DNA of 64,000 bases from CAVYHJ01 sp963768165 [NCBI: uncultured bacterium] (GCA_963768165.1 CAVYHJ010000026.1:434001-498000); one strand, 5' to 3'. Positions 27,341 to 35,981 are shown, counted from the stretch's first letter. Made by a program: numbers and translations. The notes: a model not told the origin generated them from the letters alone.

Positions 27341-28108
27341 TCACTGTTGGTTATGGATGTGTAATGACCTGAACCGTATCAGAACTCCCACGGAAAAGGC
27401 AAAGAGAAAAATACTGATGAGCTGTGCCATGGTAAATTGATAAAACGTCCAATCCTGTCCCGGTTCGCGAAATATGTCAATGATAAACCGTACCACGGAA
27501 TAAACAATCAGATATGTCCAGAAAGTTTCTCCATCAAATTTCTTTCGCTTGTTCAAGGAAATCAGTAACGCGAAAATGAGCAATGCAAAAATGGATTGAT
27601 AGATTTGGGTGGGATGCCGGTAAACCGGATTCGTTTGCAATATTCCATCCAAATAGCGAAATTTTACCGCCCACGGAATGAAATGTGGATTAACTTGCCT
27701 TCCATAACAGCACCCATTCATAAAACAACCCCATCGTCCGATGAATTCTCCCAAAGCCACTGCCGGCATGATGATATCGGCAACTTTCCAGATAGGTAAA
27801 TGGTTGCGACGGAGAAACCAATATCCCATGAGACATGCCAAAATCAATCCGCCATACGAACTAAACCCGCTGCGGGAAAAAATAATATCGCTAAGATGTC
27901 CTTTAAATTCATCCAGGTAACTGAGAACATAAAGTATTCTTCCGCCGACAATGGCGGAAACCATAATCCAGATGGAAAGATCTAAAATTTTATCAGGATC
28001 AATTCCCTGTCGATTTGAGTCATACCATGCCCAAAGAGTGCTGGCCGAAAATGCCAGCGCTAACATCACGCCATACCAATGAATCGGACCGTATAATATT
28101 GGTTGCAT
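27341..28108 (-). CDS. lgt: Prolipoprotein diacylglyceryl transferase
   Basis: 255 aa, seven membrane segments expected. Transfers diacylglycerol from phosphatidylglycerol to the lipobox cysteine of prolipoproteins, the first step of lipoprotein maturation. The Lgt signature GRWGCFMNGCCYG is intact, and the N-terminal HWYGVMLALAF carries the conserved His and Tyr. lspA lies directly upstream with its stop overlapping the intergenic base next to the ATG, so steps one and two of lipoprotein processing are co-expressed. Confidence 0.97.
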   Translation of the reverse strand: MQPILYGPIHWYGVMLALAFSASTLWAWYDSNRQGIDPDKILDLSIWIMVSAIVGGRILYVLSYLDEFKGHLSDIIFSRSGFSSYGGLILACLMGYWFLRRNHLPIWKVADIIMPAVALGEFIGRWGCFMNGCCYGRQVNPHFIPWAVKFRYLDGILQTNPVYRHPTQIYQSIFALLIFALLISLNKRKKFDGETFWTYLIVYSVVRFIIDIFREPGQDWTFYQFTMAQLISIFLFAFSVGVLIRFRSLHIHNQQ

Positions 28109-28109
28109 A

Positions 28110-28137
28110 TTAAGTTTCCGGTCTCCGGTCTGTGGTC
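28110..28137 (-). repeat. Heptanucleotide array at the 3' end of lspA
   Basis: On the minus strand four 7-bp units GACCACA, GACCGGA, GACCGGA, AACTTAA. The last includes the lspA stop codon. Confidence 0.6.
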
Positions 28138-28655
28138 TCCAATTTTGACTTTTGAACTTCAGGATTTACAGGTTCAGAGGTACCTTTCTTGTTTTCTGTT
28201 AAAGAGAGATACAAAAGCAATACTCCAACTCCAATACAAATGAAACTGTCAGCAACATTAAAAGTCGGCCAGTGATAAATTTCTTTCCAATGAAAATCTA
28301 TAAAATCGACCACCCGTCCATGCCTCAACCGGTCAAGCAGATTTCCCGTGGCACCTCCGAAAATAAAAGCCAATCCGGTAAGGGCTAATTTTGACAAATC
28401 TTTGGATCGAAACAAATAAATCAAAATCGCCGCCAGAGCAATAATCGTTACGATGATAAAGAATTTCTGTTGGTTGGGAAATAAACTAAAAGCCGCTCCC
28501 GTATTGGTCGCATAGGTAATATCCACCCAATGATTTCCGCTGGTTAGATATTCCCGCGTGGAAAGAAAATGTTCCTGAACATATTGCAGAATGAGAAATT
28601 TGGTTGCTTGATCCAGAGCCAACACACACAAAGCAATCACACAAAAATAAATCAA
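28110..28655 (-). CDS. lspA: Lipoprotein signal peptidase
   Basis: 181 aa with four membrane segments. Cleaves the signal peptide of diacylglyceryl-modified lipoproteins. Start is TTG at 28655, with AAAGAGGAG 6 nt upstream. The two catalytic aspartates are in GGATGNLLDRLRHGRVVDF and TFNVADSFI, and TNTGAAFSLF is conserved. The last ten or so residues (KLETTDRRPET) are encoded by a 7-bp-period repeat array, so the C-terminal tail has probably been extended or replaced by repeat sequence without touching the catalytic core. Confidence 0.96.
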   Translation of the reverse strand: MIYFCVIALCVLALDQATKFLILQYVQEHFLSTREYLTSGNHWVDITYATNTGAAFSLFPNQQKFFIIVTIIALAAILIYLFRSKDLSKLALTGLAFIFGGATGNLLDRLRHGRVVDFIDFHWKEIYHWPTFNVADSFICIGVGVLLLYLSLTENKKGTSEPVNPEVQKSKLETTDRRPET

Positions 28656-28672
28656 AAGTTCTCCTCTTTATT

Positions 28673-28716
28673 CCCTTACCCCATCCCTCTCCCACTGGGG
28701 GAGAGACAGATAAGGG
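28673..28716. repeat. Pyrimidine/purine palindromic element, copy B
   Basis: Outer arms CCCTTA/TAAGGG enclose an inner stem CTCTCCC/GGGAGAG. It fills the gap between the ileS stop and the lspA ribosome site. As RNA it would fold into a long hairpin and could attenuate or insulate lspA. Confidence 0.6.
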
Positions 28717-31515
28717 TTACTTTTCCAATTCCATCACTACCGGTATACACCGTTCGCACAATGTTGGATGAGCGGCATTCTCCCCTACCCGTTCACTATA
28801 ATTCCAACACCGGTCGCATTTTTTGCCTAAGGCAACAACCACGCCAATTTCCAGTCCTTCAATTTTATCACTTTTATGCGATGCCAAGGTGTCGGATGGA
28901 ATATTTTCTACCAGACTTACCTGGGAAACAATGAACAGTGCCGGGAAATCATTTATAAATTTCTTTAACAAGCCATTTTCCGCCGCATTGTTCCATAACA
29001 ACAGAATTCGCGCATCCAAGGGATGTCCTATTTTCTTTTCTTTTCGCGCGAACTCCAATGCTTTGGTCACTTCCTCGCGCAAGATTAATAATATCTCCCA
29101 TTCTTTTTCAATACTCTCATCCACCCATGCCGCGTTGACTTTGGGGAAATCCGCCAAATGGACACTGGATTCCGGTTGATGCAAATGCACCCAGATTTCA
29201 TCCGATGTATAGGGCATTTGCGGAGCCATGAGTCTCGTCAATGTATTAGCGATTTCAAACATCACCGTTTGTCCGGCGCGTCTGCTGTTGGAATTCTTAG
29301 CAAAGGTATATAACCGATCTTTCAATATATCCAAATATATTGAACTCATGTCCACTACCAAAAAGTTGTATATCTTGGAATAGACCCGATGAAAATCGAA
29401 TGCATCATACGCATCGGTACATTCCGAGATTAATCGCTGTAAGCGGTGTAATGCCCATTTATCAATCGGTAATAACTTTTCATAAGGTACGGTATTTTCC
29501 CCTGAATCAAAATCCGAAAGATTACCCAGTAAAAACCGTGCCGTGTTTCTATATTTGAAATAGGCATCCGCGATGGGTTCAATAATCTTATCGGACAGGC
29601 GAACGTCAGTCGTAAAATCTACGGAGGAGAACCAGAGCCGTAACACATCAGCACCATATTTTTGAATTATCTGTTCCGGCGCGATAACATTCCCAATAGA
29701 TTTGGACATCTTTTTTCCTTCGGCATCCAGTATCAATCCATGCGTAGCGCAACTGCGATAAGGTGCCTTCTCTTCAAGCGCCACGGAGGGTAATAAGGAA
29801 ACCTGAAACCAACCGCGATGTTGATCCCCTGCTTCTAAATATATGTCCGCAGGAAAACTTAAATCGTTTCTTTGCTGCAACACCGCTGACCAGCTACAAC
29901 CGGAATCGAACCACACATCTAAAATGTCCTGTTCTTTTTTAAGTTCCGCATTACCGCACTTGGGACATTTGATTTCACCGGGAAATAATTGTGATAAGTC
30001 GGAAGAGAACCAGACATCCACGCCATGTTGCCGTACTTGATTAAGTAATGAATCGTAGTGATCTAATGGCAGCCAACCGTGGTCGCATTTCGCGCAATAC
30101 AAAGATGGAATCGGCACACCCCACGCGCGTTGACGTGAAACACACCAATCGGGACGACTACTCACCAAATTAAAAATCTTGTCATGTCCCCAGTCAGGAA
30201 TCCATTTCACAGAATCAATTTGTTTCAAGGTACGTTGGCGCAAGTCTTTGTTATCCACATTTAAAAACCACTGGCGGGTCGCCCGGAATATCAACGGTTT
30301 CCTACAACGCCAACAATGGGGATACGAATGGGTTAACTTATCGGAATGAAGTAGTGCACCTTTCTGTTTCAAAAATTCTACAATCAACGGGTTGGCTTTA
30401 AAGACATACTGTCCTTCCCATTGGCCTGCATCTTTGGTAAATATTCCTCTTTCATTAACGGGACAAAACGGTTCCAAACCATATTTCTGACCTACCACAT
30501 AGTCATCCTGTCCATGACCGGGAGCGGTATGTACACAACCCGTACCGGTATCCAATTTTACAAATTCCGCATTCATAATCAAGGAATCTTTGTCATTCAA
30601 AGGATTCACTGCTTTCAATTTCTCTAGCTTGGCACCTTTAAACGTCGCACCAATCTGATACTCTTTAATGTCGCAAGTCTTCATCACCTGCTCTACTAAC
30701 TCTTTAGCAATAATCAGGTATTCTTCGCCCACATTGACTATGGAATAATCAAAAGTCGGGTGAACAGTAATTCCTAAATTGGCAGGTAATGTCCAAGGAG
30801 TTGTTGTCCAAATAACAAGATAAACATGACCACCCCCAACCCTCTCCTTAATTAAGGCGGGGGGATTGAGGAGTTCAAACTTTACATAAATCGAAGGCGA
30901 TTGATCCTCTTCGTATTCTAATTCTGCTTCTGCCAATGCCGTCTGACATTCTGTGCACCATAATATTGGCTTTAACCCGTGATAGATATAATCTTCATTT
31001 GCCAATTTACCGAACACTTCCAGAATCTTCGCTTCATATTCCGGATGCATGGTTAAATAGGAATTATCAAAATCGCCCAAAACTCCCAACCGTTGGAACT
31101 GTTCACTCTGCAATTTCTGATATTTAGTAGCATACTCCCGGCATAATTTGCGTAACTCGACTTGGGTGACTTCCATCTTCTTATTGCGCAATTGTTTTAC
31201 AACTTGATGTTCAATAGGCATTCCGTGACAATCCCAACCGGGGACATAAGGCGCATCAAATCCTTGCATGGTCTTATATTTCATGATCATATCTTTGAGA
31301 ACTTTATTGAACGCCGTTCCCAAATGCACATCCCCATTCGCATAGGGCGGACCGTCATGCAAGATATATTTCTTCGCTCCTTTACGCTTATCCCGTAAAA
31401 GATGGTACAACTTCATTTCCTGCCACTTCTTCAGCATTACCGGTTCCCGCTGAGACAGATTGGCTTTCATGGGAAATTCCGTCTTTGGTAAATTTAATGT
31501 ATTTTTATAATCCAT
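28717..31515 (-). CDS. ileS: Isoleucyl-tRNA synthetase
   Basis: 932 aa, standard bacterial type. Charges tRNA-Ile. The class I motifs are DGPPYANGDVHLGTAFNK (HIGH region) and EGKKMSKSIGN (KMSKS). The CP1 editing domain contains VIWTTTPWTLPANLG, the C-terminal zinc finger is CDRCWNY...CERC, and the anticodon domain begins around residue 640. Oddity: residues about 215-229 (LNPPALIKERVGGGH), just before the WTTTPWT block, are encoded by a palindromic repeat inserted in frame. ileS-lspA-lgt is a sensible run of genes; ileS-lspA adjacency is common in bacteria. Confidence 0.97.
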   Translation of the reverse strand: MDYKNTLNLPKTEFPMKANLSQREPVMLKKWQEMKLYHLLRDKRKGAKKYILHDGPPYANGDVHLGTAFNKVLKDMIMKYKTMQGFDAPYVPGWDCHGMPIEHQVVKQLRNKKMEVTQVELRKLCREYATKYQKLQSEQFQRLGVLGDFDNSYLTMHPEYEAKILEVFGKLANEDYIYHGLKPILWCTECQTALAEAELEYEEDQSPSIYVKFELLNPPALIKERVGGGHVYLVIWTTTPWTLPANLGITVHPTFDYSIVNVGEEYLIIAKELVEQVMKTCDIKEYQIGATFKGAKLEKLKAVNPLNDKDSLIMNAEFVKLDTGTGCVHTAPGHGQDDYVVGQKYGLEPFCPVNERGIFTKDAGQWEGQYVFKANPLIVEFLKQKGALLHSDKLTHSYPHCWRCRKPLIFRATRQWFLNVDNKDLRQRTLKQIDSVKWIPDWGHDKIFNLVSSRPDWCVSRQRAWGVPIPSLYCAKCDHGWLPLDHYDSLLNQVRQHGVDVWFSSDLSQLFPGEIKCPKCGNAELKKEQDILDVWFDSGCSWSAVLQQRNDLSFPADIYLEAGDQHRGWFQVSLLPSVALEEKAPYRSCATHGLILDAEGKKMSKSIGNVIAPEQIIQKYGADVLRLWFSSVDFTTDVRLSDKIIEPIADAYFKYRNTARFLLGNLSDFDSGENTVPYEKLLPIDKWALHRLQRLISECTDAYDAFDFHRVYSKIYNFLVVDMSSIYLDILKDRLYTFAKNSNSRRAGQTVMFEIANTLTRLMAPQMPYTSDEIWVHLHQPESSVHLADFPKVNAAWVDESIEKEWEILLILREEVTKALEFARKEKKIGHPLDARILLLWNNAAENGLLKKFINDFPALFIVSQVSLVENIPSDTLASHKSDKIEGLEIGVVVALGKKCDRCWNYSERVGENAAHPTLCERCIPVVMELEK
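30831..30872. repeat. Palindromic element, copy C, in frame inside ileS
   Basis: Contains ACCCTCTCC, the 12-bp palindrome CCTTAATTAAGG (30846-30857) and a G-rich arm, the same layout as the intergenic copies. It is translated as part of ileS without breaking the frame. Confidence 0.55.
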
Positions 31516-31529
31516 AAGAACTCATAAAC

Positions 31530-31564
31530 ATAGGATATAGGAATTAGGAGATAGGAGTTAGGTA
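31530..31564 (+). repeat. Heptanucleotide array upstream of ileS
   Basis: Five 7-bp units ATAGGAT, ATAGGAA, TTAGGAG, ATAGGAG, TTAGGTA, between ileS and the TPR gene. Confidence 0.6.
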
Positions 31565-31634
31565 AAAAAACACCTTAATCTTAAATCCAGAAATGCTAAA
31601 TTTCTCTTAATACGATAGCAAACTTAACAACATA

Positions 31635-31668
31635 GTTTCAAGTTTCAAGTTTCAGGTCTCAAGTTGGG
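31635..31668 (-). repeat. Heptanucleotide array, second copy in the same gap
   Basis: On the minus strand units AACTTGA, GACCTGA, AACTTGA, AACTTGA with partial units at the ends. Exact 7-bp period. Confidence 0.6.
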
Positions 31669-31724
31669 AGAATGGAAAGGGGTTAAATAAGTAGGGGTGT
31701 TGAGAAATCTTTTAAAGAAAACCT

Positions 31725-32900
31725 CTACTCGCTACGTCCGGAGGCCTTGCGGAGTTCTTCCATGTCCGTTTGGTCCACCGTGCGACCAAGCGTCTGACAC
31801 TTTTTCGCGTCTGCCCAAGCCTTGTCGTAGTCCCCCTTGGTGATGTAAGCGCAGCAGCGGTACTTGTAGAGCAAGCCTTCTCTTGGATCCAACTCCATAG
31901 CCTTTGACCAATCTGCAATAGCCTTGTCGTAGTCCCTCTTGGCGTTGTAAGCAAGACCACGGTACTCGTAGGGGATAGAAAAATCTGGCCGCAACTCTAT
32001 AACCTTTGACCAATCGGTAATCGCCTTGTCATAATCCTTTTTTCCGTAGTAAGAAAAGCCGCGATTATGGTAAGCATCATAATCATTCGGATCCAACTCG
32101 ATGGCCTTAGAGCAATCGGCAATACCTTTTCCGAAATCACCTTTCTCGTTAAAGGCTCTGCCCCGGTAGGAGTAAGCTTCGGCCAAAGTCGGGTCCAACT
32201 CGATAGCTTTTGAGCAGTCAGCAATAGCCTTGTCATAATCGCGTATATCTGGTCTGAATGCTGTCTCCGCCTGCCAGAGATAAGTCATGGCCTCGCGCTG
32301 GAGGCGAATTGTAAAACCCCCAAACTGCCATCCGCCCGTTTCACCTTCTAGTCCGGCATCGGTCAGGCGGAGTTTCAGTGAACCTTCCGAACCCCTGAAG
32401 AACCAAAGGACATCACCTGTCGCAGCCCAATTTGATCCTCCGGTTGGGCTCATCACAATAGGGTAGACTACATTACTATCCTTCTTTAGTTGAGAGTTGG
32501 AAACCAGTTCTCCTGTGAACGTTTGTTTCTCTTTAGGCTTATCAGGGCAGGTTACTTCTGCGCGAATCAGAACCCCCTTTTGTTCAGTGAAGACCAGATG
32601 AAGGCGACACCGCATGTCCCCCCTAGCGATTGTGCCGATATAACTTGTGCCCGGAACGGTTGCCAGACAAAGTTTCTGAAATGCCACCTTTTCTTCTGCT
32701 TTTCGCTGTTCCTGTTCTTTTCTTTGCTGCTCTTGAAACACTAGATTACTACTGGTCCCCTGTTGCGTACTGTAAGAAGTTTGAGAATGCTTGGAAACAG
32801 TAGATCGACCTAGTAACGAAATGATTCCCAAAACCACGAGAACGAACCCTAACCGGTGCAGTACTTTAGCCAGGCCTACAGGTGGAATTTCCTGTGACAT
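31725..32900 (-). CDS. Membrane-anchored TPR protein
   Basis: 391 aa with AGGAG 9 nt before the ATG. One N-terminal membrane segment (about 14-27, LGFVLVVLGIISLLG) is followed by a charged coiled-coil stretch rich in Glu/Gln/Lys (about 52-72), an unrecognised domain (about 75-205) and at least four tetratricopeptide repeats (about 215-370; recurring YDKAIADCSKAIELDP). The TPRs repeat visibly at the DNA level with a period near 102 nt. TPRs act in protein-protein binding. It lies 18 nt after an SPFH gene, so the two probably work together at the membrane. Function unknown. Confidence 0.8.
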   Translation of the reverse strand: MSQEIPPVGLAKVLHRLGFVLVVLGIISLLGRSTVSKHSQTSYSTQQGTSSNLVFQEQQRKEQEQRKAEEKVAFQKLCLATVPGTSYIGTIARGDMRCRLHLVFTEQKGVLIRAEVTCPDKPKEKQTFTGELVSNSQLKKDSNVVYPIVMSPTGGSNWAATGDVLWFFRGSEGSLKLRLTDAGLEGETGGWQFGGFTIRLQREAMTYLWQAETAFRPDIRDYDKAIADCSKAIELDPTLAEAYSYRGRAFNEKGDFGKGIADCSKAIELDPNDYDAYHNRGFSYYGKKDYDKAITDWSKVIELRPDFSIPYEYRGLAYNAKRDYDKAIADWSKAMELDPREGLLYKYRCCAYITKGDYDKAWADAKKCQTLGRTVDQTDMEELRKASGRSE

Positions 32901-32918
32901 AGACGATGTCTCCTATCA

Positions 32919-33755
32919 TTAGCGATTCAATATCTTCAAGATGGCCTCGATTGTTCCTGCGGACAAGTTCCCTCTCAACTCATTGATCTTCTTTTGGATA
33001 TCGCCACGATTAAGTTGAACAATCTCGAGAGACGCTTCTGGTGACAAGCCCAACTCCTCGAGTTCTTTGGTTCGCTCTTTGAGCGCGGTCATTTTCACCT
33101 TTTCTGCAATCATCTTGCTTGTTTCTGTAACACTCAATTCAGCAGCACGTGCGAGACCACCTAGAGGTTTTATAGTACCGATGTTCAAGCGATTGAGTAT
33201 TATCCCTAGGGATGGAATGAGCTGCGTACCATTGCCCGACCGAATTCTTCCAATAAGTTGATTTTCGTCATCCGCAGAAATCTGCGCAGGCAAACCGGCA
33301 ATATCTCGAATAACAGCGACTGTCGCTTCGTCCTTTGCTGACAGAATATCACCCCAAGTATTACCGGGCGACCGTGCCCATTCCCGCAAACGTTGACTGA
33401 TAAGGTCCTCTAAGACTTTTCGTACTCCCTCTTCACCTCCATTGTTCAGATATTCGATAGCGTAATCTTCGCTTGGAGTCCAAGTTGTTGCCACAGTAAC
33501 TTCCAACTCTGCGTTATCATGTGCCCTTACACTCTGAGGAGACAAGTCCTGATGAACTTTGGTTATGTTAATAGGAATTGCACCGAAAACGACTGGATAA
33601 AAAGGGAACAACCTATAGCCTTCTCTCTTGATTTGCCTCGTTCGCTTTCCGAAGAAAGTTACAACAGCAACCTGTGGAGGGTCGGCAGGAATTCGACGTA
33701 GTGAGGTCGCAAGGAAAACAAGGACGAAACCAATCAAAATAATAATCCATTCCAT
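32919..33755 (-). CDS. SPFH/Band 7 (stomatin/prohibitin-like) membrane protein
   Basis: 278 aa. An N-terminal membrane segment (IILIGFVLVFLATSL) leads into a Band 7 domain (about 25-200: PPQVAVVTFFGKRTRQIKREGYRLFPF, AELEVTVATTW, RLREWARS). A helical C-terminal region (EKVKMTALKERTKELEELGLSPEASLEIVQLNRGD) of the kind that oligomerises follows. SPFH proteins build ring- or cage-like scaffolds in membranes and often regulate proteases or organise microdomains. It is flanked by a small membrane protein upstream (4-nt gap) and the TPR protein downstream. No NfeD-type partner is seen. Specific role unknown. Confidence 0.85.
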   Translation of the reverse strand: MEWIIILIGFVLVFLATSLRRIPADPPQVAVVTFFGKRTRQIKREGYRLFPFYPVVFGAIPINITKVHQDLSPQSVRAHDNAELEVTVATTWTPSEDYAIEYLNNGGEEGVRKVLEDLISQRLREWARSPGNTWGDILSAKDEATVAVIRDIAGLPAQISADDENQLIGRIRSGNGTQLIPSLGIILNRLNIGTIKPLGGLARAAELSVTETSKMIAEKVKMTALKERTKELEELGLSPEASLEIVQLNRGDIQKKINELRGNLSAGTIEAILKILNR

Positions 33756-33759
33756 ATGT

Positions 33760-33954
33760 CTATCCCTCCATCAATGACACTATCGAAGAACCACCCAGCA
33801 AAGCTATTATATAATCCACACTGTATGAACTACCCCAAGTCGAGTCACCTTTTTTTGAACAACCTAACAGATAAACAATAACGCCGCTCAAAAACACAGA
33901 TGCAATTATTACAACTAAAACAGTCGCACATGATTTCTTTGATGACACATTCAT
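33760..33954 (-). CDS. Small membrane protein or lipoprotein, 64 aa
   Basis: 64 aa with GGGAG 8 nt before the ATG. A strong hydrophobic segment (TVLVVIIASVFLSGVIVYLLG) ends in LLGC, which could be a lipobox, and a second weaker hydrophobic stretch (VDYIIALLGGSSIVSLM) is at the C-terminus. It is either a two-pass membrane protein or a lipoprotein. It is the first gene of the small protein-SPFH-TPR operon, with a 4-nt gap to the SPFH gene. Not recognised. Confidence 0.65.
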   Translation of the reverse strand: MNVSSKKSCATVLVVIIASVFLSGVIVYLLGCSKKGDSTWGSSYSVDYIIALLGGSSIVSLMEG

Positions 33955-34359
33955 TTCTGCACTCCCGTTCTGAAAACTAGATTTACAATATTAAGAATGA
34001 TTTGCACATAACTTATCGAAATATTTCAAACGCACTAATATTAGTATTCCATTTGCATCTTTGTCAAGTACAAGAAAGACTGGATTCCCGGTCCGATAAA
34101 AAGAATCAGGACTCAAAAGGATACTTTCGCGGGAATGACGGGATGGGGAAGAAAAGCGAGATCACCACGCTTCACTCGTGACGACAAGATGCTGGATTTT
34201 CTATCACAGTTGAGAATGACTCGAAGGAAAGGTTAACAAGAGGAAGCTAATGGGACTACTGGTCGGAAAGTCGATAATGTTTCTATTGACTCATTCTTAG
34301 AGATAATGTACCATATATAAGTTAGGTTGATAATAAAATATAATAGAAAGGAGGCAAGC
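33955..34359. other. Gene-free repeat mosaic
   Basis: 405 nt without a convincing gene. It holds degenerate pieces of dispersed elements: CTGGATTCCCGG (34079-34090) and TTTCGCGGGAATGACGG (34125-34141), an AGCGAGATCACCACGCTTC piece (34156-34174) and GAGAATGACTCG (34211-34222). These look like halves of short palindromic repeats seen in many genomes. The last 80 nt contain the promoter and ribosome site of the next gene. Confidence 0.5.
34286..34314 (+). promoter_or_regulatory. Predicted promoter of the 34360 gene
   Basis: TTGACT (34286-34291), 17 nt, TACCAT (34309-34314, four of six -10 bases). Weak but correctly placed. Confidence 0.4.
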
Positions 34360-34836
34360 ATGGTAACAAGTAGATATCGGAGGCCGGGGAATAAGGTGCC
34401 AGAGGTGTATCGAGGGAAGGCGCTGGAGGAGCGGATTCGGAGGGCTTTGGAGAGTATGTATTCGTCGGATAAAAAAACGGTAGGGACGAAGGACGTACGG
34501 CGGTTCTTAAGGGGATTTTCAGAACCGGGGATAGGAGTGGAGTTGGTATTGATTGTGGAGAAAAGTCCATTGAATTCAGTGTGGGCGCGGGGAAGATGCG
34601 GGGATAAGATATATTCGTACATAGGGAAAACGGGTACTCAGTATGTGAAAGAGTATAAGAAACCGCGTAATCCCCGAACAATTGCTCAGCAAGAACAGAG
34701 GATGAAGTATAAGGAAGCGGTGGGGATGTGGAGAGTATTGCCGGAGAGTGAGAAAGAGGTTTATCGCCAGAAGGCGGTAAATTTGCCAATGACGGGGTAT
34801 AACCTGTTTATAAGAAGTTATTTGAAAACAACTTAA
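34360..34836 (+). CDS. Orphan protein with an HMG-box-like C-terminus, 158 aa
   Basis: 158 aa from ATG 34360, with a strong ribosome site AGAAAGGAGG 6 nt upstream. The N-terminal half is basic and unrecognised. The C-terminal 65 residues (KPRNPRTIAQQEQR, AVGMWRVLPESEKEVYRQKA, MTGYNLFIRSYL) have the spacing of an HMG-box-like helical domain (W-x3-PxxEKxxY-x2-A, then YNLF) that I have seen in small phage-like or orphan bacterial proteins. The coding strand is G-rich, unlike its neighbours, and it lies between degenerate repeats and an insertion sequence. Possibly acquired. DNA binding is an inference only. Confidence 0.65.
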   Translation: MVTSRYRRPGNKVPEVYRGKALEERIRRALESMYSSDKKTVGTKDVRRFLRGFSEPGIGVELVLIVEKSPLNSVWARGRCGDKIYSYIGKTGTQYVKEYKKPRNPRTIAQQEQRMKYKEAVGMWRVLPESEKEVYRQKAVNLPMTGYNLFIRSYLKTT

Positions 34837-34893
34837 TTACTCCGATATGCACGATTATATTGGTTATAGTAAGTGAAGTTGCCAGAGTGATAA

Positions 34894-34930
34894 CGAGAGA
34901 TTCTTCACCCTAAAGAGCAGGGTTCAGAAT
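34894..34930. repeat. Left half of a dispersed repeat interrupted by the IS
   Basis: CGAGAGATTCTTCACCC...GGTTCAGAAT continues, after removal of the IS, into GACAGAGTAGAGCGAG at 36042. The last five bases AGAAT are the left target-site duplication. Confidence 0.55.
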
Positions 34931-35981
34931 GGGATTAATAGTAAAAAGGTATTGCTGGGAATGTATACCGATCCATAACTGGTGCGGTATTATCGGTAGT
35001 ATTTATGAGAGCGGTTATAAATGGAGGTACGATGCGTTTAAAAAACACTGTCCCCAATGTGATTCTGCGCAGGTTAAAAAGAATGGAAGAAGTCGTCATG
35101 GGAAGCAAAGATGGCTGTGTAAAAGATGTGGTACGACGTATGGATGGAAGAATGTCGCGAGTAAGTTCCTTCGACAAAAGATATGGTTTAAACGCTGGAT
35201 TATCGAAGGATATACGCTACGGCAATTATCCGCGCAGAGTGGTCATAGTCGCTATTATGTACGGCAGACGGTGCGGTATTGGTTGGAGCGGGCTCCGGTA
35301 GAAAGCCTATCCGTTTCAGAATGTCGGTATGTCTTACTGGATGGAACGTTTTTGGAAAATCGCCGGGGTCTGTTGAGTGTCATGCACGCTCCGGAGTATA
35401 GAGTCTTTTATAGTGCCTATGGTCTGAGCGAAGGCCTCCGGGATGTAACCCGATTTTGTACATTTCTGCGGGATCAGGGACTTTGTCCGATTAGCGCGAC
35501 CATTGATGGGAACCCGCATTTGACAAGGGTTTTAAAGACTCTTTGGCCACAGATCTTCATTCAACGTTGTTTGGTTCATGTGCAACGTCAAGGATTGAGT
35601 TGGTGTCGTCGGAATCCCAAGAGAACCGATGCCAAACATCTTCGGCAGATTTTTCTCCAAGTGATGTCCATTCGTTCTTTGCAACAAAAAGAGGATTTCC
35701 CGGGTCAGATTCAACAATGGGAAGAACGCTTTGGTCAAGCCATCCATCAAGCCCCGGAATCCGGCTGGGTCTTTAGTGATCTTAAACGGGCACGGAGTAT
35801 GTTGCTTTCCGCTCTGCCGAATATGTTCTATTATTTTCAAGACCCTCTCATCCCAACCTCCACGAATGCGTTGGAAGGATATTATTCTCGTCTCAAGCAA
35901 AGATATCGGCAACATCGAGGACTCGCAAAGCGTTTCCGAAAGACCTATTTCCAATGGTATACTTATTTATGTCCCAAGTAA
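34929..35981 (+). CDS. IS transposase, zinc-ribbon DDE type (IS256/IS1249-like)
   Basis: 350 aa. An N-terminal zinc ribbon (CPQC...CKRCGTTYG, about residues 41-70) is followed by an HTH-like region (YTLRQLSAQSGHSRYYVRQ) and a DDE catalytic domain: Asp138 (LLDGTFLE), Asp193 (ATIDGNP) and Glu316 (TNALEGYYSRLKQRYRQHRG). The mix of zinc ribbon and Mutator-like DDE fits the IS256 superfamily, IS1249 group; I did not search a database. The only standard in-frame start, ATG 34929-34931, straddles the left IS boundary, so initiation depends on flanking bases unless a rare codon inside is used. The gene is intact otherwise. Confidence 0.88.
   Translation: MGLIVKRYCWECIPIHNWCGIIGSIYESGYKWRYDAFKKHCPQCDSAQVKKNGRSRHGKQRWLCKRCGTTYGWKNVASKFLRQKIWFKRWIIEGYTLRQLSAQSGHSRYYVRQTVRYWLERAPVESLSVSECRYVLLDGTFLENRRGLLSVMHAPEYRVFYSAYGLSEGLRDVTRFCTFLRDQGLCPISATIDGNPHLTRVLKTLWPQIFIQRCLVHVQRQGLSWCRRNPKRTDAKHLRQIFLQVMSIRSLQQKEDFPGQIQQWEERFGQAIHQAPESGWVFSDLKRARSMLLSALPNMFYYFQDPLIPTSTNALEGYYSRLKQRYRQHRGLAKRFRKTYFQWYTYLCPK

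Noticed and set aside
31725-32260. DNA-level tandem repeats with a period near 102 nt, and long overlapping frames in other registers
   Set aside because: They are explained by the 34-residue TPR units of the protein encoded on the minus strand; the other-frame ORFs are shadows of these repeats.
34322-34789. Long minus-strand open frame opposite the 34360 gene
   Set aside because: The plus-strand gene has a strong ribosome site and a domain-like C-terminus; the minus frame is Ser/Pro/Leu-rich, as expected for the complement of a G-rich gene.
35005-35301. Second frame in the IS with an SD-like TGGAGGTACG before ATG 35032
   Set aside because: Its translation has no transposase or HTH motif, while the main frame encodes zinc ribbon and DDE continuously. 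Kept only as an alternative-start note.
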